Shown here in pieces: positions 55,296 through 64,000 of a stretch of 64,000 nt of DNA. How positions within the stretch are numbered: the stretch's first letter is position 1; the number at the start of each line of letters is the position of its first letter. The stretch is taken from NCBI RefSeq assembly GCF_000764305.2, contig NW_025944951.1:62765-126764 (forward strand). The letters run 5' to 3'. Source of the stretch: Hyalella azteca (Eukaryota; Arthropoda; Malacostraca; Amphipoda; Hyalellidae). The notes below the pieces were generated by a model, which was given only the letters and a program-made list of their open reading frames with translations, ran no database searches and was not told the origin of the DNA. The translations under genes were made by a program, and so were the position numbers.

Positions 55296-56990
55296 GCTAT
55301 CGTGAGATTCGTTCTTAATTCCTACAAAAAAGTTAGTCTGAAATCGAATGCTGCTACCGAAATCTTGTGTTCACCGCAATAAAACTTTTGACGTTATTTG
55401 GTTGAAATTTGTTGACCTGTTTTTTTAGATTATTTTTTGTGGAGCGCATTTTATAACAGAACAAAATTTTTCGTGAAGTTCAAGCAATGAGTTTCACATT
55501 AATAGTAATTATTACTTATTTATTGAATATTTAGTTCTCGCTGGATTAAGTTTTGCCACTTGTTACGACCTTTGCAAGTGGTTGAACGCTTTCACGTGGT
55601 TAAATTTCATTTGAATTTTAAACCGGTTATTCTCTTGAGACAGATTTTATGTCGTGTCAATTTTAGGCGCTATTTCACTTAGAAGATGGGCCCCCATATT
55701 ACTCGTTTCAAAATCTATAAAAATATGATAATTCTTGCGTCTTTCAAATTAAAAGTATAATTAAAAAATTAATGAGCTACTAGCTGAACATATTGGCGCT
55801 GTCTACCATCCATCTTTTTTGGGATACTGCATTCGGGAAACGATTTTCTATTACCAATTGAATAAGAAAATTAGCCATTGGTGAATTGAAATGCGCACGA
55901 CAGATCTAATTAATGAGTTATTCGAATTCAATTTTTTTTTGTAAAATTATGCATTAGGCATCCGCAAACAACAGTACTTCCAAGGGATTAATTATCATAT
56001 TTCGAAAATTATTCCAATTTGACGGATAAAGCTGCGGTATCAACAATACCAAGGAGTATATCCGTCCGACTTTCGGTACAGTTCTACACTCTACTTCTAA
56101 ATTCTACTTCTTATTCTGAAACTGAAAAGCATGCACAAAATGCACAGAGCAGTCCTCCTGAGGATATATGTGCTGAAGCAAAAACTGAATAAAACAAAAT
56201 TAAAAATGCCCGTTTCAACAGGATTAAGAAAGGAGATAAGGGGTACAAATAGGAACTTGAATGCATTGTAAGGTAGACAGTTAAGAGGGTAACGAAGATA
56301 ACTAAAATGTTAAAATGTTTTTCTAACATTTTATCTTTACGTGCCATTCCTTCCCGAATGCTGCAGCACCTTTTCTGTTATTTGAACCAATCAGTTCAGC
56401 GTTGCAGAATAGAAAGCTATACTTTTGCGATAGTTGAGCTAAAATTATCAGTGAATCAATGTGTTATCATCAACGATAACACATTGTGATAACACTATGC
56501 TGGTGCCATTCCATCTAGCATTTGGTTCCTCATGCTCCATGCAAGGCTTTCTCTTACCGGCAAAATAACCTAAAAATGTGCAAAAAAATACTCACTATCG
56601 ACGCCATCGTCATTGTTCGACATGACATGATCACTAAATAATTTCTCGACAGGAGTTTGAAAAAATTAAATTGCTTTCAAAAGTAATCTGGAAGAACAGT
56701 CCTCGGCTTCAACTGTCTCTATATATGATGCGCTGTAATTGTACTTGTTCCCTCAGAAATTTTATATGATATGATAGTATTTTCAATTTCAGTTATTATA
56801 TACGCCCCTGTGAATTTTGTAGGTAATTCATATATCGCAGCTATTTTATTAATTTTATAGGTGTCATCCAAGCTGAATAATGCAACGTACTGTTGTATAA
56901 AATTACGTTTTCATCAATAATTCATCTTGTGACACCCGATTTCCACACACAACATATTTTACAATCTCTGGTATTGTCCTGATGGGAGAA
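55296..56990. other. Intergenic, no gene recognised
   Basis: AT-rich. Small hairpins at about 56306-56336 (AAAATGTTAAAATG...AACATTTTA) and about 56461-56497 (TGTTATCATCAACGATAACA). Frames of 60-78 codons are unrecognised. Confidence 0.4.
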
Positions 56991-57267
56991 ACAGAGTCGT
57001 AAATGACAGGAGGAAACAGGGTCGGAAATGACGGGATGAAACAGGGTCGGAAATGACGGGATGAAACAGGGTCAGAAATGACGGGATGAAACAGAGTCGG
57101 AAATGACAGGAGGAAACAGGGTCGGAAATGACGGGAGGAAACAGAGTCGGAAATGACAGGAGGAAACAGGGTCGGAAATGGCGGGAGGAAACAGGGTCGA
57201 TAATGACGGGAGGAAACAGAGTCGGAAATGACAGGAGGAAACAGGGTCGGAAATGACGGGATGAAAC
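56991..57267. repeat. Minisatellite, 25 bp (left part)
   Basis: GAAACAGGGTCGGAAATGACGGGAG/T units; interrupted by the adapter at 57268. Confidence 0.95.
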
Positions 57268-57305
57268 CTGTCTCTTATACACATCTAGATGTGTATAAGA
57301 GACAG
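57268..57305. other. Nextera mate-pair junction adapter (artefact)
   Basis: 38 bp: CTGTCTCTTATACACATCT joined to its reverse complement, inside the 25-bp minisatellite. The frames across it contain the tell-tale peptides MCIRDR and VYKRQ. Confidence 0.98.
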
Positions 57306-57775
57306 GAAACAGAGTCGGAAATGACAGGAGGAAACAGGGTCGGAAATGACGGGATGAAACAGAGTCGCAAATGACGGGAGGAAACAGAGTCGCAAATGAC
57401 GGGAGGAAACAGGGTCGGAAATGACGGGATGAAACAGAGTCGCAAATGACGGGAGGAAACAGGGTCGGAAATGATGGGATGAAACAGTGTCGGAAATGAC
57501 GGGAGGAAACAGGGTCGGAAATGACAGGAGGAAACAGGGTAGCAAATGACGGGATGAAACGGAGTCGCAAATGACGGGAGGAAACAGGGTCGGAAATGAC
57601 GGGATGAAACAGAGTCGCAAATGACGGGAGGAAACAGAGTCGGAAATGACACGGGAGGAAACAGGGTCGGAAATGACGGGAGGAAACAGGGTCGGAAATG
57701 ACGGGAGGAAACAGGGTCGGAAATGACGGGAGGAAACAGGGTCGGCGATGATGGAGAGGAAACAGGAACAGCGAT
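57306..57775. repeat. Minisatellite, 25 bp (right part)
   Basis: The same unit as at 56991-57267, about 19 further copies with GTCGCAAATGA/GTCGGAAATGA variants. The true array length is unknown. Confidence 0.95.
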
Positions 57776-58530
57776 GGCGTTGAGCTGTTCGGTCAAGGCG
57801 AGGCGCTGGAAGGCTTGTCCAATAAATTTATTTTATTCTGAATTTCCAGTCGGAAAAGTTCTCCGAGTTTCTCGTGCCCTTTTACGGATTTAAATGAAAT
57901 CCTAGCGATTAATTGTTAATTGTTATTAGGCATCAGATTTTTAATTCCTGTTCAATGTCCATGCACAATTCCTCCTGCATGATGACATTGTATAGTAACT
58001 TTTTTTTACATAAGTTTAAGCTGAGTTACTGGATTGTTAACAAATAAATGCAGAATACCAAGCCCATTGGGAGTAAGAATTAGTGCAGTTTACCCGCAAG
58101 GTTGAACGGAAGAGTCGGAATCAATATGTGCAGAATCGAGAGAATTGTATAGTTGAATAATTGCATAAGTAAAGTCTAAGAAAATGCCTCATTGATTGCG
58201 TGAGAAACTTCATAACAATTTGAGTACTATGATGTGAATAGGATGAAATTCATGCAATTTGCCCAGCAATTTCAAATTGAAGATCTACTTTATAAAACCT
58301 GCTCCGGAAATCCTACTAAAATTATTCTAAATCGAGAATAATGCTCTTGGAACCTTGGAAAAAATAATTTTGTAACAAAAATCTGGCCATCAGAAGTTCG
58401 TAGAAAGAATCCCGCTCAAGTATCCTGAAAATTAATCCAATCCTGCTCAAGTATCCTGGAAATTCTAGCGCGGAAGGATCTCCTCTAGAAAGGTTGAACT
58501 CAACCATGCCCCACTGCACTTATAGGTATG
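57776..58530. other. Intergenic, no gene seen
   Basis: AT-rich. A short duplication of CTCAAGTATCCTG(A/G)AAATT lies at about 58413-58465. Confidence 0.4.
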
Positions 58531-58532
58531 AC

Positions 58533-58715
58533 CTCCGTGGCCTTTGCCGTGCAACCTGCACCCCTTGCCGTGCAACCTAGCTGCACCCCTTGCTGTGCAA
58601 CCTGCACCCCTTGCCGTGCAACCTGCACCCCTTGCCGTGCAACCTGCACCCCTTGCCATGCAACCTGCACCCCTTGCCGTGCAACCTGCACCCCTTGCCA
58701 TGCAACCTGCCTCTA
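58533..58715. repeat. Minisatellite, 21 bp x about 8
   Basis: GTGCAACCTGCACCCCTTGCC units; 21 = 7 codons, hence the open frames on both strands. Confidence 0.94.
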
Positions 58716-58799
58716 CAGGTCATTCTGTAACCTGCTAACAGGTTCCATGGTCCGGTGAGAGGTGAACTGAATTAATTAACTTTTGTCCTACACAGTTTT

Positions 58800-58920
58800 G
58801 TGTGTGACGCACAGCCATTCCTGTCCACGATGTACAGCCATTCCTGTCCACGATGTACAGCCATTCCTGTCCACGATGTACAGCCATTCCTGTCCACGAT
58901 GTACAGCCATCCCTTACGCA
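58800..58920. repeat. Minisatellite, 23 bp x 5
   Basis: GTACAGCCATTCCTGTCCACGAT units. Confidence 0.93.
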
Positions 58921-60520
58921 ATGCACCCTTTATCTAATTAGTGTTTTTTCTGTCTCTTTTGCTCATTTTTAACAGGTTATGTGCGACACGACTAACCATG
59001 TGGTTTTCAGGTTCTTTTTTTCGGATCGATATCGCGTTTTTTTTTTCCAATTGCATTGGCCGATAAAAATTTATGATGGCATTACTACCTCAATAAATAA
59101 TAAAGAGTACGAAAAAATAAAATTAAATTTATGCACCGGTACCTACAAATTTACTGGTATACTGTATTTTGAATTATAGGCTTTTTTGTCCGTGGACTTG
59201 GCCGTTTTTAGGCCATCTGACAGTCCTGGTGGGTTGTGCCACACTTAAAGTGCTAAACTTTTTCTTAATTTAATTTCTTAAACGCACTTCGGCCCACGAA
59301 GTTGTGTAGTACAAGACGCCACGATATTCTCTTTGTAGAATAAATAGATAAATGAATAGTTCAAACGAACTGACTATTATAAGGTGTAGAGCTCAGGCAG
59401 GAACAGCACTGCGCCACTCACCATGCGAGGCTGCACCCACATTTCCCTGGCATGTCTTTGTCTTTATCAAGACTGAAACTTAAAAATATTTCAAGGAATT
59501 TGTTGAGAAAAGATTAAAGGTTTTTCTGGGAAGAATATTGTCGGTTTGATCGTCCGTTGTTCAGGGGGCGTGGTGGACGAAAAGTTCTACGTTCTCCACT
59601 CAGTCCACTGGACGTTCGAAAAGTTGTAAGTTCTCCAATAGATGGAACGGGGACACAGATGCCAACAGGTTTGTGGGTGGGGGGTTAAAGCGCAGTATTG
59701 GTCCTCAAATTTAACTCTTAAATAAGGCGAGATAACGCCTAGCCTATGCATGCATTAACTATACTCAGCCTCAGAGCAAATAGACTCAGACTACGCTGGC
59801 TCACCATAGTCTAGATCTGTGACACACTGCCTAACGATAATAGCCCTTAAGTAGCCACTACTTTAGTATACTGGCTTATAAGCAGGCAGTTCTGCATGCA
59901 GCCACACCTACTCCGGCCTAACCTCTTCTGGTCTTACCACTTCTGGCCAAAAATATTCACGCTTTTCCGATTCACAACCTTCTTGTAACCAATGACAGCT
60001 TTCATTGCTCTCTTCTTTTGCCTTACTAACTTTTTGAAGCCAATAAGAATAGTATAGGTCAGCTCAGATTTAATTTGATGTATAAATGTTGCAACTTGGT
60101 AAGGTTAGGCCAGAAGAGGTTAGGCTGAAGTAGGTTATTCCAGTTACAGTACGACCATGCCTAACTTAAGAGCATGCTTATTTCTTGGCTGAAGACATAC
60201 AGGGTTCTGGCTCCAAGCACTTAACTTCACTATAGCTGCTATGCCCTCCAGCATGTTTACCCACGGAAAGGAATTGGAACTGAAGTGTGAGGTTTAACAA
60301 GGTTGACCCCGGCATGAGCCCCCAGCTAGATTTGGTTGCGAGATGGATGGTTCAGGAACACGAGGAGAGGGGATGATATGAATAAGGCGAGGGAGATAAT
60401 TCAATATTACAGCGTCAGTTCTTATTTATAGACATGTACACTTGGACATGTAATCTCCTTATTTCAGATCTGTTTCTATACGCGTTGTTCAGGTATTTAC
60501 CGTCCCAGTCTTATACAGCC
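58921..60520. other. Intergenic, no gene recognised
   Basis: Contains the inverted pair GGCCTAACCTCTTCTGG (about 59926) and CCAGAAGAGGTTAGGC (about 60110), arms of a possible foldback of about 200 bp. A 66-codon frame at 58979-59179 is unrecognised. Confidence 0.4.
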
Positions 60521-60619
60521 CAGCGTCACATTCCTGGTCACTTTTCTTCCCTTTATAATGCCGTCCACCTACACATCTCTGGTCACTCTTCTTTCCTTTA
60601 TAATCCAGTCCACCTACAC
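60520..60619. repeat. Tandem repeat, about 48 bp x 2
   Basis: GGTCAC-TTTTCTTCCCTTTA-TAAT-CCGTCCACCTACAC units, cut off by the adapter at 60620. Confidence 0.82.
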
Positions 60620-60657
60620 CTGTCTCTTATACACATCTAGATGTGTATAAGAGACAG
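60620..60657. other. Nextera mate-pair junction adapter (artefact)
   Basis: Third exact 38-bp copy of the joined mosaic ends. It lies between two unrelated tandem arrays, so the sequence on either side may have been wrongly joined. Confidence 0.98.
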
Positions 60658-60778
60658 GGGCAGACACGTCCCCGTCCCCTCATGTGAAGCGTGTGTACGG
60701 GCCACGTCCCCGTCCCCCTCATGTGAAGCGTGTGTACGGGCCACGTCCCCGTCCCGCTCATGTGAAGCGTGCGTTCCT
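60658..60778. repeat. Minisatellite, 37-38 bp x 3
   Basis: CACGTCCCCGTCCC(C/G)CTCATGTGAAGCGTGTGTACGGGC units. Confidence 0.92.
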
Positions 60779-61074
60779 TTTAAACAATATAAGATTTTCA
60801 ACAAAATTCTTTCAAAAAAATATTCATTTGAAACATTTTTGACTGTACCTAGGTTTTTACAACCTTTACAACGTCACTTGACGCTTTAAAAATATTCACG
60901 GTGAGTCAATCACTGTTATTTATGATTATTTATTGAGTACAACTTCATTACTTTTATTACAAAAAAATATTATGCAAGTTAATCGAAAAAAAATCCTTAA
61001 ATTTTAAGCTCTTTATTTGTACATTTCACGCGTTTCGTTCTTCATCGCAGAATATTTCCCCTTACACATGTTTG

Positions 61075-61320
61075 TGGCCCTGCTTGGACCACAAACTACA
61101 ATATTGTGGCACATTCACAGCCCTCAGGACCACAAACTACAATATTGTAGCACATTCAAAGCCCACAGGACCACAAACTACAATATTGTAGCACATTCAA
61201 AGCCCACAGGACCACAAACTACAATATTGTGTCGCATCCACAGCCCACAGGACCACAAACTACAATATTGTGGTGCATTCACAGCCCACAGGACCACAAA
61301 CTACAATATTGTGGTATTAC
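61075..61320. repeat. Minisatellite, 41 bp x 6
   Basis: GGACCACAAACTACAATATTGTNGCACATTCACAGCCCACA units; CAATATTG is a perfect palindrome in each. Confidence 0.93.
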
Positions 61321-61639
61321 GTACACCAGCTCGTGAAGGTATAGAGTAAACTGGACCAATACTTTCAAAAAAAGTTAAGAGATCGTAACTTCATCAGCCA
61401 ATCACTGACGGCCTCTCAAGTAAAATCCACCAATCATAGACAAGAAAATAGAGCGTAGGTACTTACGTATACCAGCTCATGAAGGTATAGCGTAACCTGG
61501 ACTGTAGGAATTCCGTACTAGGAAAAAAGTTGTCGATGACAACAAAGAAAGCAAAGGGGCGCGCTGCTGGAGCCATGCCAGCTGCTGAAGGTGTGGGTGC
61601 TCCAGCTGACCTTGCCTCTCGCTGGAATGGCATCCGAGA

Positions 61640-61780
61640 GGAGCAAGCGGCACACACACACCCTCCCCCCGTGGCAACGTGCCACGCACTGACCCGCTAT
61701 ATAAGCTCGGGGCAAACACTTTCCTTGCAGGATTCTGCCCCCGCGACCCCCCGCGTGCGGTTCTCCACACGGCAGTGACT
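61640..61780 (+). promoter_or_regulatory. Candidate TATA promoter
   Basis: TATATAAG (61698-61705) with CACACACCCTCCCCCCGTGG upstream and a GC/CpG-rich stretch to 61770. No clear coding exon follows in the window, so the target gene is unknown. The GC-rich frames here, on both strands, are not supported as genes. Confidence 0.3.
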
Positions 61781-62045
61781 TAAACAATAATTTTAATTTG
61801 AAATTTTATTAGTAATTCTAAGCCCTGATTTCTCCTTAATATTTATTTTGAAGTTATAGTTATTTCTTCGTAATATTTATTTATATGATATTAATTTAAA
61901 TGACTCGTCCTGTCTCCATGTGATATATGGCACTGCGGCGGTTCAATTAAATGTTATTACGATCCATTCTCTAGATATATTACGTACCTTATCAGCTAGT
62001 TTATGGAGCTGAACAATTATTCGTATAATTTTATTCATCATCTTA

Positions 62046-62150
62046 TTTTAAAATATTAGGGCATTGTAAAAATGGGAAGCAAGCATTGCCTTGAGAATCT
62101 TAATTTTAGGGCATTGTAAAAATGGGAAGCAAGCATTGCCTTGAGAATCT
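62046..62150. repeat. Exact tandem duplication, 52 bp x 2
   Basis: TTTTAGGGCATTGTAAAAAT-GGGAAGCAAGCATTGCCTTG-AGAATCTTAA twice with no difference visible; very recent or an assembly duplication. Confidence 0.92.
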
Positions 62151-62799
62151 TAATTTTGTTTGCAAATTGGTAGGAACGAATTACGAATTTAATTTTGTAA
62201 TAATTTGAAAGGAGAGTCAAATGTAAGCTGTAGGTAAAATGTGGGTTTGGACGGGCTCGTATTGTGCATTCTTCTAAAATTAGTTATAACAATTTCTTAT
62301 ACAATTAATAACGTGAAAGGAATATTTTAAAACGGCAATTTGTATTGATCTCATGCAACGTCTGGCTGATTTGCTAGTTCATAAATGAATGTCGTTGACT
62401 GGAAATGCAAAGTACGTATAGTCAAAGTTTTTGGCACCCTAAATGACTGCGCCCTTAATACTTCTTTAGTTTCTACCATATTATTTGTCATTGCACCGAA
62501 CAAGGCAAATTAGACCTAAATTTAAGACTTATTATTAGCATAAGTGATAAAAACGATTTTCAATCTAATTATCAATAACGTTTATAGATCCATTTGATTA
62601 ATATCAGTGTCTTCCCCACATGAGAATAAATGTTATTAATTCACAAAACATTTGTTATGTTATGTCATTTATTTGTTATGCTATTTATTCTCTTGAGCAT
62701 TTTCAAAGATTCTATAAAACTGTAGCGGAAAAACTTCATCTGAACATCCGGCTCGCTTTATCGTTATGATGCATCATCAATGAGCGACCATTGATGGTG

Positions 62800-62945
62800 C
62801 AATTTATTTATTACAATTTATTTAACAAATTACAATCTATTTACAATTATTTAACAATTTTTTATTTTACAATTTATTTAACAGATTAAAATTTATTTAA
62901 CAATTTATTTACAATTTATTTTACAATTTATTTAACAAATTGTTC
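62800..62945. repeat. ACAATTTATTTAAC low-complexity repeat
   Basis: Irregular ACAATTTATTTA(ACAAAT) units. Confidence 0.8.
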
Positions 62946-63354
62946 ACATTCCTTATAACGTCTTATTAATTATTTAAGCGGCGTATTACCAAATGAAACT
63001 GTGAAGTCGACTGCTGCGAAGAAATTTAGAGAATTAATTAATGGAAATTTTGTTTTTGCGTCAAAATCATTTTAAAAAATAGTAAGCACTTTTTAAAGGG
63101 CAAAACACCCGTGATTGTTTTCTTAGAAAAAAGGAGAGTTTGGCATCCTTTTTGGAAAGTTTGGCGCCGTTCGTTTTCTTTAATGAAAATGTTTTGAAAC
63201 AGCCTATACAAACAGCTTATACATACGTACAGGTACAAACAGCATCTTTGCGGTTCGAATTTAATATACGATACATTATTTCAGTATATTAGGTAGAGTA
63301 TAGCATGCACAGTATATCATGCGCGTGAACTGCTTAACATGCACAGTATATCAA

Positions 63355-63425
63355 TGTCTAATAATCAATGTTGAAGTGTTGAATGTTGAAGTAAGTGTTG
63401 AATGTTGAAGTGTTGAATGTTGTTG
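63355..63425. repeat. GTTGAAGTGTTGAAT repeat
   Basis: AATGTTGAAGTGTTGAATGTTG units, about four. Confidence 0.8.
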
Positions 63426-63624
63426 AGTAGACGGCTACTCGATCATGGAATGTGATGTTGCTCTTGAATCATCTTGCTTACGTTGATCGGCTCACGTCTT
63501 ATAAATTGTCATCGTACAGTAATTTCCAAGCTTCCTCATTTGGCCGCAAAAATCTTCTAATAAAGCTTGGTCAGTACACTCGGGGCTCTTCTCTGTAATG
63601 CATTTCCTTAAGGCGGAGATGAAG

Positions 63625-63852
63625 AACTGTGAGTCAATTGCTGTGAGTCAATTGCTGTGAGTCAATTGCTGTGAGTCAATTGCTGTAAGTCAATTGCTGG
63701 GAGTCAATTGCTGTGAGTCAATTGCTGTGAGTCAATTGCTGGGTATCAATTGCTGGGAGTCAATTGCTGTGTGTCAATTGCTGTGAGTCAATTGCCATGT
63801 GTCAATTTCCATGTGTCAATTTCCATGAGACAATTTCCATTAGACAATTGCT
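63625..63852. repeat. Minisatellite, 14 bp x about 16
   Basis: GTGAGTCAATTGCT units, later degenerating to CATGTGTCAATTTC; CAATTG is palindromic in each. Confidence 0.93.
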
Positions 63853-64000
63853 GTGCTGGAGTCTTTACTGTATTCATGGTTATAGGAATCCTATTCATCG
63901 CAGCCAATATAGCGCCACTCAACAGTCAGGGGCGTTCTTAAGAAGTCCATTAAGCCTTTATTAGGAGCTAGTGAGCACTGACATCGCTGCTAGCCATTAA

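Larger units (their letters stand above)
61781..64000. other. AT-rich, no gene recognised
   Basis: Apart from the repeats listed separately, no coding or RNA feature is seen to the end of the window. Confidence 0.4.

Noticed and set aside
54603..55382. 230-249 codon frames on both strands
   Set aside because: 18- and 21-bp units (multiples of three) keep all these frames open; no splice context or domain.
56959..57796. Pro/Ser/His-rich frames of 111-203 codons
   Set aside because: 25-bp minisatellite translated; adapter peptides MCIRDR and VYKRQ inside prove part is artificial.

Overview
The window looks like animal nuclear DNA, most likely from an arthropod and plausibly a crustacean. The evidence is AT-rich sequence, GT/AG introns, an R&R-type cuticle protein gene, non-LTR retrotransposons and tRNA-derived SINEs, piggyBac, hAT and TA-target elements, and dozens of minisatellites. 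No taxon can be fixed from sequence alone. Most long open frames in it are read-throughs of tandem repeats, not genes.

Four host genes can be supported. (1) On the minus strand, three phase-compatible exons (9550-9402, 5458-5359, 1958-1008) suggest one PDZ-domain gene, possibly Zasp/PDLIM-like. Its 5' end is not found and joining the exons is inference. (2) On the plus strand, a complete nine-exon TMEM39 (TMEM39A/B family) gene has coding sequence 25191-31797, about 423 aa, with every splice phase consistent. (3) On the minus strand, RPLP2 (60S acidic ribosomal protein P2) has coding exons 38255-38081, 36840-36733 and 36020-35938, 121 aa, ending in the diagnostic [10 protein letters not shown]. 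(4) On the plus strand, a two-exon secreted Gly/Ala/Ser-rich cuticle-like protein (50850-52723 and 53635-53917, about 718 aa) appears to have its chitin-binding R&R domain split by a low-complexity insert.

Mobile DNA: a 2.4 kb hAT element with a perfect 8-bp target duplication and a broken transposase (32871-35278); a 1.2 kb internally deleted piggyBac-like element in TTAA (20495-21680); a 969-bp foldback element with TA duplication and about 190-bp hairpin arms (23027-23995); a 212-bp TA-flanked MITE (12706-12917); 5'-truncated LINE ends of at least two families (6.8, 13.9, 17.5, 18.7-19.3, 38.6 and 44.4 kb); and three SINE copies (19.4, 42.7 and 46.7 kb). The SINE and one LINE family share a 3' tail with a small hairpin.

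The most interesting pattern is that exon/intron junctions themselves have been tandemly duplicated into the neighbouring introns. In TMEM39 this affects the donors of exons 3 and 6 and the acceptors of exons 5, 6 and 7; in the PDZ gene it affects both ends of the PDZ exon. A further array upstream of the cuticle gene carries a donor-like CAGGTGAGTT in many units. Separately, three copies of the 38-bp Nextera mate-pair junction adapter (16739, 57268, 60620) and one N (4959) lie inside or beside tandem arrays and mark places where the assembly should not be trusted.
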